Below, in pieces: positions 34,175 to 42,918 of a DNA stretch of 49,999 nucleotides. A program made the position numbers and the translations under genes. The stretch comes from Nitrospina sp. (GTDB lineage: Bacteria > Nitrospinota > Nitrospinia > Nitrospinales > JACRGP01). The stretch is from positions 1 to 49,999 of the forward strand of contig JACAVV010000012.1 in the NCBI GenBank assembly GCA_024648695.1, read 5' to 3'. Numbering within the stretch: position 1 is the first letter of the stretch; every line of letters begins with the position of its first letter. Below the pieces are notes generated by a model that saw nothing but the letters and a program-made list of their open reading frames with translations, was not told the origin of the DNA and did not search any database.

Positions 34175-35570
34175 ATACAGTGCACAGGAAATCACAAAAG
34201 CCGTAAACGGCTTCCTCTTCAGAGGAAATAAAGAGGCCCGTTTTCGAGGCATCTCCATTGATTCCAGAAAGGTGGAATCCGGCCAGATGTTCGTTTGTAT
34301 TCAAGGCGAAAAGTTTGACGGGCATGATTTTCTGAAAGATGTTTTATTGAAAAATCCCGCCGGCATCATTGTATCCAACAAAAATGCAGTGCCGCAGGCA
34401 ATGGACAGCACGGACACTCCTTTCGTTATTGAAGTCGAAGATACCTTACGGGCCTTACAGGACTGCGCGCATTTTCACCGAATGAATCTACCCGTTCGGG
34501 TTATTGGCATCACTGGGAGCAATGGAAAGTCAACCACCAAGGAAATGATATCGGCGGTTCTCGAAACCCGATTCAATACGTTAAAGAATCAGGGCAATTT
34601 CAATAACCACATCGGTTTGCCATTGACTCTGTTCTCGTTAAACCAGGACCACGAAATAGCGGTCCTGGAAATGGGTATGAGCGATCTTGGCGAAATCAAA
34701 CGTCTGGCAGAAATCGCCCGCCCGGAACTGGGAATCATCACGAATATCGGGCATGCTCATTTGGAAAGTTTAAAGACAATTCAAAATGTCCAGAAAGCCA
34801 AGGGGGAGCTGTTCGATGCGCTGGATGAAAATCATACGGCTTTGATCAATGTGGACGATCCCCTTGTTTTCGAGTTATCCAAAACCCTGCGGGCTCAGAA
34901 AATTACTTTCAGCATAGAAAATCCTGCGGACATAAAAGCCAGCGATATTCAGCAGAAAAACAATGCGGGATACGATTTCAAAGTTTCTTTGTTCAACGAG
35001 GAGATTCCCTTATTTGTCCCAGCCCTGGGCAAGTTCAATATCTATAACGCTCTGGGTGCGATTGCGGCAGGAAGGTATTTTGGCATCACTGCTGAAAACA
35101 TGGTTCGTGGATTGGCGCAATGTCAAGGCCTGTCTCAACGCCTGGAAGTGTTGGATCATCCTTTGTTTAAAATCATCAACGACAGTTACAACGCCAACCC
35201 ACAGTCTATGCAAGAAGCATTGAAGACCCTGTCGCAATTTCAGGCTTCCGGAAAGAAATACTTTATCGTCGGCGACATGCTTGAGTTGGGTGAAATATCT
35301 CAAAGCGCCCATCAGGAATTGGGCAGACAGATCGCTGAAGCAAACATTGACTTTCTCGTCACTCTGGGACCCTTGGCGCAACACATAAGTCGGGGCGCCC
35401 TGGATGCAGGTATGGACAAGAAACGGGTCGCAAGCTTGAAAACGCATGAAGACGTTATTCAGTACGTTCAAAAACAAGGTGTCTCCGGAGACTGCCTTTT
35501 AATAAAAGGTTCTCGCGGGTCGCGTATGGAAAAAATTATTGAAGGACTGTTCCGCAAGGAACCTCATTGA
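34167..35570 (+). CDS. murF: UDP-MurNAc-tripeptide--D-Ala-D-Ala ligase MurF
   Basis: 467 aa. Adds D-Ala-D-Ala to complete the pentapeptide precursor. Motifs: ISIDSRKVESGQMFVCIQG, ATP loop GITGSNGKSTTKEMI, KNQGNFNNHIGLPLTL, and C-terminal NDSYNANPQSM with GDMLELGE. Starts with GTG 34167, overlapping murE by 8 bp. Intact. Confidence 0.96.
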   Translation: MIEYSAQEITKAVNGFLFRGNKEARFRGISIDSRKVESGQMFVCIQGEKFDGHDFLKDVLLKNPAGIIVSNKNAVPQAMDSTDTPFVIEVEDTLRALQDCAHFHRMNLPVRVIGITGSNGKSTTKEMISAVLETRFNTLKNQGNFNNHIGLPLTLFSLNQDHEIAVLEMGMSDLGEIKRLAEIARPELGIITNIGHAHLESLKTIQNVQKAKGELFDALDENHTALINVDDPLVFELSKTLRAQKITFSIENPADIKASDIQQKNNAGYDFKVSLFNEEIPLFVPALGKFNIYNALGAIAAGRYFGITAENMVRGLAQCQGLSQRLEVLDHPLFKIINDSYNANPQSMQEALKTLSQFQASGKKYFIVGDMLELGEISQSAHQELGRQIAEANIDFLVTLGPLAQHISRGALDAGMDKKRVASLKTHEDVIQYVQKQGVSGDCLLIKGSRGSRMEKIIEGLFRKEPH

Positions 35571-35578
35571 GCTAAATC

Positions 35579-36664
35579 ATGATTTACGAATTGCTATTTC
35601 CATTAAGTTCCGAGTTTTCGATTTTGAACGTGTTTCGGTACATCACGTTTCGATCGGCTTATGCAGGCGTCACTGCACTGGTGATCGTACTCATTCTCGG
35701 ACGACCCATGATCCGTGCCCTGCAAAAATTGCAGATAAAGGAAAAGATTAGAGAAGACGGTCCCCAGCAACATATGGTAAAATCGGGAACGCCTACTATG
35801 GGTGGTTTGTTTATTGTTTCAGCTTTCCTGTTATCCACCTTGTTCTGGGCGGACTTGTCCAACCGATACATCTGGCTCATCAGCTTCGTCGCTCTCGGTT
35901 TTGGTTTAATCGGGTTCTTCGACGACCTTTTAAAAATCAAACAAGGCGCAGGATTAAAAGCAAGGGAAAAAATCATCTACCAGTTGATTCTGGGTTTCGC
36001 CGTTGCCGCCTATCTCATTTATTTCGTTCCCAACCGCGCCGATTACGCAACGCTCCTGCACGTGCCTTTCTTTAAAGAATTCAAATTTGATTTAAGTTGG
36101 GGTTATTTGTTTTTCATGGTTTTCATCATCGTGGGAACTTCCAACGCTGTGAATTTGACCGACGGTCTGGACGGTCTGGCCATTGGGCCAGTAATCATCG
36201 CGACCCTGACCTATATGGGAATCGTTTATGTTTGTGGCCATTTCACATTTGCTGAGTACCTGCAAATCCAGCACATAAAAGATGCCGGAGAAATAGCCGT
36301 CCTGTGTTCTGCAATGGTTGGCGCCGGTTTGGGTTTCCTCTGGTTCAATGCCTATCCTGCACAGGTGTTTATGGGCGATGTGGGGGCGCTCTCTTTGGGA
36401 GCGACACTGGGAACTATTGCGGTGGTCTCAAAACACGAACTTTTGTTAATCCTGGTCGGCGGCATCTTTGTGATCGAAGCCCTGTCCGTCATCATTCAAG
36501 TGAGTTATTTCAAATGGACCGGCGGAAAACGGTTTTTCAAAATGGCTCCCCTGCATCACCACTTTGAACAATTGGGATGGGAAGAACCCAAAGTCATCGT
36601 CCGGTTCTGGATCATCGCGGTTGTGCTGGCGATGGTGGGCCTCAGTACACTTAAATTGAGGTAA
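35579..36664 (+). CDS. mraY: Phospho-MurNAc-pentapeptide translocase MraY
   Basis: 361 aa, about ten spans. Makes lipid I by moving phospho-MurNAc-pentapeptide to undecaprenyl phosphate at the inner membrane. Catalytic signatures: GTPTMGG, FFDDLLKI, NLTDGLDGLAIG, FMGDVGALSLG, and APLHHHFEQLGWEEPKV. Its TAA shares its last base with the murD ATG. Confidence 0.97.
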   Translation: MIYELLFPLSSEFSILNVFRYITFRSAYAGVTALVIVLILGRPMIRALQKLQIKEKIREDGPQQHMVKSGTPTMGGLFIVSAFLLSTLFWADLSNRYIWLISFVALGFGLIGFFDDLLKIKQGAGLKAREKIIYQLILGFAVAAYLIYFVPNRADYATLLHVPFFKEFKFDLSWGYLFFMVFIIVGTSNAVNLTDGLDGLAIGPVIIATLTYMGIVYVCGHFTFAEYLQIQHIKDAGEIAVLCSAMVGAGLGFLWFNAYPAQVFMGDVGALSLGATLGTIAVVSKHELLLILVGGIFVIEALSVIIQVSYFKWTGGKRFFKMAPLHHHFEQLGWEEPKVIVRFWIIAVVLAMVGLSTLKLR

Positions 36665-38007
36665 TGAAAATGAATCTAAAAGAAAAAAACGTTTTCATTA
36701 TTGGAATAGGAAAAACGGGGATCGCCACCGCTAATTTTCTGGTGGACCAGGGTGCGAAGGTTACGATCTCAGACAATAAAAAAAGACACGAGTTGGAGCA
36801 ACAGATTAAACAGTTGAAGCCTGGCATTCAGACGGTTTGTTCCTCCACCCATCCGTTTCCCAAAACAGAAATGGTGATCCCAAGCCCTGGAGTGGATTTG
36901 CAGAGAATGGGACTGAAACCTAACGGTTACTCTCATTTTGAAATTCTTGGTGAAATCGAGCTCGCTTACAGGTTTAACCGCACTCCTCTCATAGCAATTA
37001 CGGGAACCAATGGAAAATCCACGACAACCAAACTGCTGGGAGATATTTTGAGTCAAGGCGGTAAGAAATGCCTTGCAGGCGGCAACATAGGGACTCCCTT
37101 TATTTCCTTGCTCAGTGAGGACCCACAGGATTTTCTGGTTTTGGAAATCAGCAGTTTTCAATTGGAATCCGTTCGTGAGTTTGCTCCACATATCGCCATT
37201 GTATTAAACATCACACCGGATCATCTGGATCGCCATGGGACTATGGACCGCTATTCGGCGATCAAGGAAAACATATGCGTGCATCAAACTGCAGACGATT
37301 TTCTTATTCTCAATTACGACGATTCCAGGGTTCGCCAGTTTGCCCAGGGCAAACGATCTCGGATTATTTATTTCAGCACCCAGATGGAACTGGAAGAAGG
37401 CGGCTTTATGCGCGATGGCAAACTGGTTATTCGATTACAAGGGAAAGAAAAGGAATTGTGCTATTTGAAAGAGGTCAGCACCGCATTGAGGTGGAACACA
37501 GAAAACATTCTGGCGGCCGTTTTAGGCGCGACCCTGGCCGGAATCAGTTCGGAGAATATTTGTAAAACGCTTGCCGGCTTTGAGGGACTGGAACACAGGA
37601 TGGAATGGGTTCGCAGTTTGAATGGCATCGAATTTATAAACGATTCCAAAAGCACCAATGTCGGATCGATTACAAAATCCCTGAAAAGCTTGAATCAGCC
37701 CATCATCCTTATAGCTGGGGGTCAGGACAAAGGAAGCGATTTCAGCCCATTGAAGAACCTCTTCAAGGCAAAACTGAAGCACCTCATCATGTTGGGAGAA
37801 TCGAGGCCGAAAATATTGCCCATTCTCAATGGTTCTTTCAGCTATGAGGAAGCGGAGTGTATGGAATCCGCTGTAACCAGGGCTTACGAAAAAGCCACCG
37901 CAGGAGATGTGATTTTACTTTCACCCGCTTGTGCCAGTTTTGACATGTTTCAAAATTATGAAGACCGGGGAAAACAATTTAAAACCATCGTGAACCATCT
38001 GGAATAA
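36664..38007 (+). CDS. murD: UDP-MurNAc-L-alanine--D-glutamate ligase MurD
   Basis: 447 aa. Adds D-Glu to UDP-MurNAc-L-Ala. N-terminal Rossmann part (FIIGIGKTGIATANFLVDQG), ATP loop AITGTNGKSTTTKLLG, LEISSFQLESV, NITPDHLDRHGTM, and C-terminal FINDSKSTN, GGQDKG and LLSPACASFDMF. Intact, coupled to mraY and 11 bp before ftsW. Confidence 0.97.
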   Translation: MKMNLKEKNVFIIGIGKTGIATANFLVDQGAKVTISDNKKRHELEQQIKQLKPGIQTVCSSTHPFPKTEMVIPSPGVDLQRMGLKPNGYSHFEILGEIELAYRFNRTPLIAITGTNGKSTTTKLLGDILSQGGKKCLAGGNIGTPFISLLSEDPQDFLVLEISSFQLESVREFAPHIAIVLNITPDHLDRHGTMDRYSAIKENICVHQTADDFLILNYDDSRVRQFAQGKRSRIIYFSTQMELEEGGFMRDGKLVIRLQGKEKELCYLKEVSTALRWNTENILAAVLGATLAGISSENICKTLAGFEGLEHRMEWVRSLNGIEFINDSKSTNVGSITKSLKSLNQPIILIAGGQDKGSDFSPLKNLFKAKLKHLIMLGESRPKILPILNGSFSYEEAECMESAVTRAYEKATAGDVILLSPACASFDMFQNYEDRGKQFKTIVNHLE

Positions 38008-38018
38008 AAGTCGGTCCC

Positions 38019-39158
38019 ATGGAAAAAAAAGAAAAATTGACCGTGCAAAACCCAAAACCCAAATCTACAGGATGCGACCCGGTCCTGTTCTGGGCCGTCA
38101 CCATTTTGTTGATGACTGGACTGGTCATGGTGTTTAGTGCCAGCGGGGTATTTGCCATGGAAAAGTATGACGATCCCTATTATTTCTTGAAAAGGCAGTC
38201 TTTGTGGCTGGTGTTTGGAATGGTCGTCATGATGGTTGCTCAAAATATGGATTATAAAGTTTTGGAAAAGTTCACCTACCCTATCCTGCTCCTCACCTTT
38301 GTCTTATTAATCCTGGTGATATTGCCGGGCATCGGACAGGTATTTGGGGGGGCCAGGCGTTGGCTGGTGCTGGGTCCAATCCGTTTTCAACCTTCGGAGT
38401 TGGCTAAATTCACTTTGATCCTGTTCATCGCCAAGTCCCTCGTAAAACGCGCCGACCAGTTAAAAAACTTCACGTTCGGTTATCTGCCGAACCTTATCGT
38501 TCTGGGGGTCTTTTTCTTTTTGATTCTGTTTCAGCCCGATTTGGGAACCCCAGTCCTTATTGGTGCCGTGGTGTTTACCATGTTGTATGTAGGCGGGGTG
38601 AAAACCAGGTTTTTGACATACTCCGCATTGGCCATCATCCCTTTCCTGGGATACGCCATTTACTCATCAGGTTACCGCCTTCGACGAATCGAGGCATTTT
38701 TTGATCCCACGAAAGATCCGACCGATAGTGGATTTCAGGCGATCCAATCGTTTTATGCTTTTGGCCGCGGAGGGTATTGGGGAACGGGACTGGGTGACAG
38801 TAATCAGAAGTTATTTTTCTTACCGGAAGCTCACACCGATTTTATTTTTTCTGTGATCGGAGAAGAATTGGGATTTGCAGGGGCGGCTGTGACCGTCATC
38901 CTGTTTGCCATTTTGGTTTGGAGAGGATTTTTAATCGCCCTGAGCGTTAAAGACAGTTTTGGAACCCACTTGGCGGTGGGCCTGACATTGTTAATGGGAT
39001 TGCAAGCATTCACCAACATGGGAGTGGCAGTTGGTCTGCTTCCAACGAAAGGCTTACCCTTGCCATTTATAAGCCTGGGGGGCTCCTCGTTACTTGTGTG
39101 CATGCTATCGATGGGAGTGCTATTGAATATTTCAAAACACGCGGCCCAACAGCGTTGA
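38019..39158 (+). CDS. ftsW: Septal peptidoglycan glycosyltransferase FtsW
   Basis: 379-aa SEDS protein with about ten spans. Polymerises lipid II at the septum with FtsI. Signatures: VFSASG in span 1, RRWLVLGPIRFQPSELAKF (W and the PSELAK motif), LFQPDLGT, LPEAHTDFIFSVIGEELGF, and GLPLPFISLGGSSL. Membership of FtsW rather than RodA is supported by its place between murD and murG. Confidence 0.95.
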   Translation: MEKKEKLTVQNPKPKSTGCDPVLFWAVTILLMTGLVMVFSASGVFAMEKYDDPYYFLKRQSLWLVFGMVVMMVAQNMDYKVLEKFTYPILLLTFVLLILVILPGIGQVFGGARRWLVLGPIRFQPSELAKFTLILFIAKSLVKRADQLKNFTFGYLPNLIVLGVFFFLILFQPDLGTPVLIGAVVFTMLYVGGVKTRFLTYSALAIIPFLGYAIYSSGYRLRRIEAFFDPTKDPTDSGFQAIQSFYAFGRGGYWGTGLGDSNQKLFFLPEAHTDFIFSVIGEELGFAGAAVTVILFAILVWRGFLIALSVKDSFGTHLAVGLTLLMGLQAFTNMGVAVGLLPTKGLPLPFISLGGSSLLVCMLSMGVLLNISKHAAQQR

Positions 39159-39165
39159 TGCCTGT

Positions 39166-40311
39166 ATGTCGAAACGGATCATCATCGCTGGAGGTGGAAC
39201 GGGCGGCCATTTATTTCCAGGTATTGCATTGGCTAAAGCATTGAAAGAACAAAACCCGAATATAAAAATCGCTTTCATCGGAACCGAACGTGGTATCGAG
39301 TTTAAAGTTCTGCCGCGAGAAGGCTTTCCCCTAAAAACAATTTCTTCGTCAGGATTAGTTGGAAAAAGGGGCCTGCAAAAAGTCGTTTCCTGGATGAAGT
39401 TGCCACTGAGTGTGATTCAGTCATTGGGCCATTTACTGAGGTACCGGCCCCATTTGGTAGTTGGCGTGGGCGGCTATTCTTCGGGACCTGTGGGATTGTC
39501 TGCCTGGTTGCTGGGGATTCCTGTTTTGATTCACGAGCAAAATTCCGTTCCGGGCATGACCAATCAATGGATCGGTAAATTAGCGCGCAAAGTTGCGGTT
39601 TCCTTTGGGGAATCGAAAAAGTATTTCCCGGAGCATAAGGTTGAAGTCACCGGCAACATGATCCGCAAAGAATTCTGCGAATCGAAGATTGAGGAAAATA
39701 CAAAGTCTGAAAAGTTTTCGATTCTGATCGTTGGCGGAAGCCAGGGCGCGCATTCTATTAATAACGCTGTGGTGGAAGCTCTAGATTTGCTGGACGATTA
39801 TAAAGATCGCATCGAATGGATCCACCAAACCGGGGAAAAAGATGAGGAGCGAGTAAAAACGGCTTATTTGAACAAAGGAGTTCACGCCCAGGTGCAAAGT
39901 TTCTTTTTTGACATGGTCGACCAGGTAAAAAAGGCATCGCTCCTCATTTGTCGTTCCGGAGCCGGAACGTTGGCTGAAATTGCCGCCTGCGGAAAAGCTT
40001 CGATTCTCGTGCCGTTTCCTTACGCGGCCCATGACCATCAGGTCCATAACGCGAGGGCCGTTGAAACGGCGGGAGCCGCCAGGGTGGTTTTGGATCATGA
40101 ACTTTCCGGATCGATATTGGCTGACCTTATAAAAGAAGCTATTAACGATCCGGAGTCGTTAAATACCATGGAAAGAGACAGTTTGGCTCTTGGAAAACGG
40201 GATGCGACTCAAAAAGTCATGGCAATGTGTATGGATTTGATAGGCCTTGGACAAAACCAAAGTGCCAATGGGGGAAGGTTAAACCGGAACAATGAATTGT
40301 TATGTTTTTAG
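39166..40311 (+). CDS. murG: Lipid II synthase MurG
   Basis: 381 aa. Transfers GlcNAc to lipid I on the cytoplasmic face. GGGTGGHLFPGIALA, VGVGGYSSGPVGL, HEQNSVPGMTN, GGSQGAHSINN, and the UDP-GlcNAc-binding CRSGAGTLAEIAACGK with PFPYAAHDHQVHNA. About 20 residues past the usual end form a polar tail that overlaps the murC start by 10 bp. Confidence 0.96.
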   Translation: MSKRIIIAGGGTGGHLFPGIALAKALKEQNPNIKIAFIGTERGIEFKVLPREGFPLKTISSSGLVGKRGLQKVVSWMKLPLSVIQSLGHLLRYRPHLVVGVGGYSSGPVGLSAWLLGIPVLIHEQNSVPGMTNQWIGKLARKVAVSFGESKKYFPEHKVEVTGNMIRKEFCESKIEENTKSEKFSILIVGGSQGAHSINNAVVEALDLLDDYKDRIEWIHQTGEKDEERVKTAYLNKGVHAQVQSFFFDMVDQVKKASLLICRSGAGTLAEIAACGKASILVPFPYAAHDHQVHNARAVETAGAARVVLDHELSGSILADLIKEAINDPESLNTMERDSLALGKRDATQKVMAMCMDLIGLGQNQSANGGRLNRNNELLCF

Positions 40312-41684
40312 GAAAAACCAAGCGTATTCATTTTATAGGAATCGGAGGATCCGGAATGAGCGGAATCGCTGAAGTGCTCATCAGCCAGGGTTATGAGGTA
40401 TCGGGATCCGACCGCAACCGGTCTGCCGTAACCGAGCACCTGGAATCTCTCGGAGCCAGAGTCCATTTCGAGCATTCTGCAGAGAATGTAAAGAATGCGC
40501 AAGTGGTCGTGGTATCTAGCGCCATTAAAGGAACCAACCCGGAAGTGCAAGAGGCCCGGGAAAGAATGATTCCCGTAATTCCCAGAGCCGAGATGCTCGC
40601 AGAATTGATGCGGATGAAACACGGAATCGCCATTGCCGGAACGCACGGCAAAACCACCACCACATCACTGGTGGCCGCGGTACTTGCCGAGGGCTCTGTA
40701 GACCCTACGGTGGTGATTGGAGGGCGGCTCAAAAGCCTGGGGAGCCATGCCAAAATGGGTGAAAGTGAATTTCTTGTGGCCGAAGCTGATGAGAGCGACG
40801 GTTCTTTTTTAAAGTTGTCTCCAACTCTCGCAGTGGTGACCACTTTGGATGAAGAACATATGGATTTTTACAAGACCATGGAAAACATGAAAAAGGATTT
40901 TCTGGATTTCATCAACCGAATCCCTTTTTTCGGCGCCGCCATTCTGTGTCTGGACGATCCCAACATTCAGTCGCTCATTCCGGAAATCGAAAAGCGCTAC
41001 GTGACCTTTGGTATGACGAGTCAGGCGGACTACACGGCAAAAAATATTTTGATCAAAGGGCTCGACACCGAATTCGATGTATACCACCAGGGCAAGCATC
41101 TGGGTAAAGTCAGCGGACGCATTCATGGTCGGCACAATGTAAGCAATACCCTGGCCGCTATCGCCGTGGGCATGGAACTTAATATGGATTTCGATAGCAT
41201 CTGCGAAGGCTTGAAAAAGTTTTCCGGTGTTCAACGTCGATTCGAAGTGCTTCATGAATGTGAAGACCTGGTGGTTGTCGATGATTACGGCCATCATCCT
41301 GCAGAAATTCTGGCCACCCTGAATGCCGCTCGAGAGGTGTGGGTGAACCGCAGGATCGTGGTGGTGTTTCAGCCGCACAGATACAGCCGCACCCAATGGT
41401 TGTTTGAACAGTTTTGCACTTCATTCAACGAAGCCGATCATTTGGTGATTCATAAAGTTTACCCAGCCGGAGAAGACCCCATTGAAGGGGTCGATTCCGC
41501 AAGTCTGGCCGAAGGAATAAAGATCCGTGGCCACAAGAGTGTAGTTTTTATCGAGGAAAAAGAGGACATCATTGCCCACTTGCAGGAAACCCTGTCCGAG
41601 GGAGATGTGCTGATGACCTTAGGAGCGGGAGATATATGGGACGTGGGACGGGACCTGTTAGCCCACAGAGAATCCCAATTCTAG
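40302..41684 (+). CDS. murC: UDP-MurNAc--L-alanine ligase MurC
   Basis: 460 aa. First amino-acid ligase of the stem peptide. FIGIGGSGMSGIAEVL, ATP loop AGTHGKTTTTSL, AEADESDGSFL, TLDEEHMDFY, and VDDYGHHPAEI with FQPHRYSRT. Full length. Overlaps murG by 10 bp. Confidence 0.97.
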   Translation: MFLGKTKRIHFIGIGGSGMSGIAEVLISQGYEVSGSDRNRSAVTEHLESLGARVHFEHSAENVKNAQVVVVSSAIKGTNPEVQEARERMIPVIPRAEMLAELMRMKHGIAIAGTHGKTTTTSLVAAVLAEGSVDPTVVIGGRLKSLGSHAKMGESEFLVAEADESDGSFLKLSPTLAVVTTLDEEHMDFYKTMENMKKDFLDFINRIPFFGAAILCLDDPNIQSLIPEIEKRYVTFGMTSQADYTAKNILIKGLDTEFDVYHQGKHLGKVSGRIHGRHNVSNTLAAIAVGMELNMDFDSICEGLKKFSGVQRRFEVLHECEDLVVVDDYGHHPAEILATLNAAREVWVNRRIVVVFQPHRYSRTQWLFEQFCTSFNEADHLVIHKVYPAGEDPIEGVDSASLAEGIKIRGHKSVVFIEEKEDIIAHLQETLSEGDVLMTLGAGDIWDVGRDLLAHRESQF

Positions 41685-41694
41685 AACGTATCCA

Positions 41695-42768
41695 ATGAAG
41701 GATGGACTTCACATGCAAACCGAAACCTGGAAAAAAAAGCTGATCCGTTACGCGCATACCGGCAAGGGAAGTGAACTCCCCTGGAAATCCAAACCGGGCC
41801 CTCAGAAACTGGTCCTGGGACACAAGATATTTTTGAGAAAAACCATGAATCCCTCTTTCGAATGGTTAGAAAAAATCAAAGGCGACATCCGTTACGACGA
41901 ATTGCTTTCCCGGTTTACCTCCATCCGTATTGGCGGCCCCGCGGACATCATGATTTATCCAAAGGATATCGAAGACCTGCAAACGATATTCAAATACAAA
42001 AGCACCCTACCCCATTTGGTCCTTGGGGAAGGCAGTAATTTGCTGGTCAGTGACAGCGGGTTTCGAGGCCTGGTAGTTTGCCTGAAAAACGGGTTCAAGA
42101 CGATTCATACTCCCCGGTTTTATAAAGATTCTGAAGGCAAAGACAAAGCGCTTCTTAAAGTAGAAGCCGGAGTAAAAATGTCGTACCTGGCGAAAACGGC
42201 CGCTCGCTATTCGCTTTCGGGAATTCAAAAACTGGTGGGCATTCCCGGTTCGCTGGGAGGTGCTCTTGTCATGAATGCCGGTGCCGAGGGAGCTGAAATC
42301 GGCCAGTTTATTAAGTCGGTCACCCGTGTAACCGAGACTGGAAACATTCAGACTTTAACCCGGGACCAATTGCAATTCGATTACAGAAAAACCCAGTTCC
42401 CGCCAGGTGGAGGCATCATTGTAAGCGCTGAACTGGAACTTGAAAAAGGAGATTCGCAATCGATTTTTGACGACATCACAAGCTTTCTGGGAAAACGTTC
42501 TAACAAACAACCGCTTTCATTACCTAATTCCGGTTCAGTTTTCAAAAACCCGCCAGGCGACACGGCTGGAAGGCTCATTGAGTCGCTTGGACTGAAAGGA
42601 TTCACCGTGGGAGACGCCTCGATTTCAATCAAGCACGCCAATTTTATAGTGAACAAAGGTTCTGCAAGCGCAAAAGATGTCATTCAGATTATTGACCATG
42701 TACAAAAGACGGTTCTGGAAAAACACGGGATCGAATTGGAAACGGAAATCGTTCGGGTAGATATTTAA
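41695..42768 (+). CDS. murB: UDP-N-acetylenolpyruvoylglucosamine reductase MurB
   Basis: 357 aa in the longest form. FAD-dependent reductase that makes UDP-MurNAc. FTSIRIGGPADIM and LGEGSNLLVSDSGFRGLVV bind FAD; GIPGSLGGALVMNAGAEGAEI follows; the catalytic Ser is in NSGSVFKNP, and the C-terminus has IKHANFIVNKG. Usual MurB proteins begin close to the segment at residue 51 (ATG 41845), so about 50 residues may be an N-terminal extension or untranslated. The codon use of that stretch looks coding. ATG 41713 lies 10 nt behind AAGGA and is a middle option. Confidence 0.93.
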   Translation: MKDGLHMQTETWKKKLIRYAHTGKGSELPWKSKPGPQKLVLGHKIFLRKTMNPSFEWLEKIKGDIRYDELLSRFTSIRIGGPADIMIYPKDIEDLQTIFKYKSTLPHLVLGEGSNLLVSDSGFRGLVVCLKNGFKTIHTPRFYKDSEGKDKALLKVEAGVKMSYLAKTAARYSLSGIQKLVGIPGSLGGALVMNAGAEGAEIGQFIKSVTRVTETGNIQTLTRDQLQFDYRKTQFPPGGGIIVSAELELEKGDSQSIFDDITSFLGKRSNKQPLSLPNSGSVFKNPPGDTAGRLIESLGLKGFTVGDASISIKHANFIVNKGSASAKDVIQIIDHVQKTVLEKHGIELETEIVRVDI

Positions 42769-42777
42769 TGCAACCTT

Positions 42778-42788
42778 ACACCAGGTGT
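42778..42788. promoter_or_regulatory. Short palindrome after murB
   Basis: ACACC-A-GGTGT, extended imperfectly to TTACACCAGGTGTGA, starting 10 bp after the murB stop. Symmetric like an operator half-site pair, but short and with no promoter around it. Confidence 0.2.
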
Positions 42789-42819
42789 GACATTTCATTC
42801 ACCGGACAAAGCGATCAGC

Positions 42820-42889
42820 AGGTCCGCCGTTACAAAGGGCCCCTCCTTCCTTTGTTCCCGGTCTTTTGGCCGAGACCGGGGGCGGACCT
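42820..42889 (+). other. Predicted three-way-junction RNA element between murB and ddl
   Basis: Closing helix AGGTCCGCC (42820-42828) / GGCGGACCT (42881-42889), 9 bp. Arm 2 ACAAAGG (42832-42838) / CCTTTGT (42849-42855), 7 bp plus a G-U. Arm 3 CCCGGTCT (42857-42864) / AGACCGGG (42873-42880), 8 bp, abutting the closing helix so that they can stack. All pairs apart from the G-U extension are Watson-Crick. A U-rich stretch (TTTCTGTTTTATATTTTG) follows. The element ends 29 nt before the ddl ATG. It could be a regulatory leader of ddl, an attenuator/terminator inside the operon, an RNA-processing site, or a REP-like repeat. No known riboswitch class recognised. Confidence 0.65.
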
Positions 42890-42918
42890 TTCTGTTTTAT
42901 ATTTTGAAGGGCCACCCT

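Noticed and set aside
42787-42918. 44-residue N-terminal extension of Ddl
   Set aside because: It would run through the three-way-junction element, has no family similarity, and a good ribosome site precedes ATG 42919.
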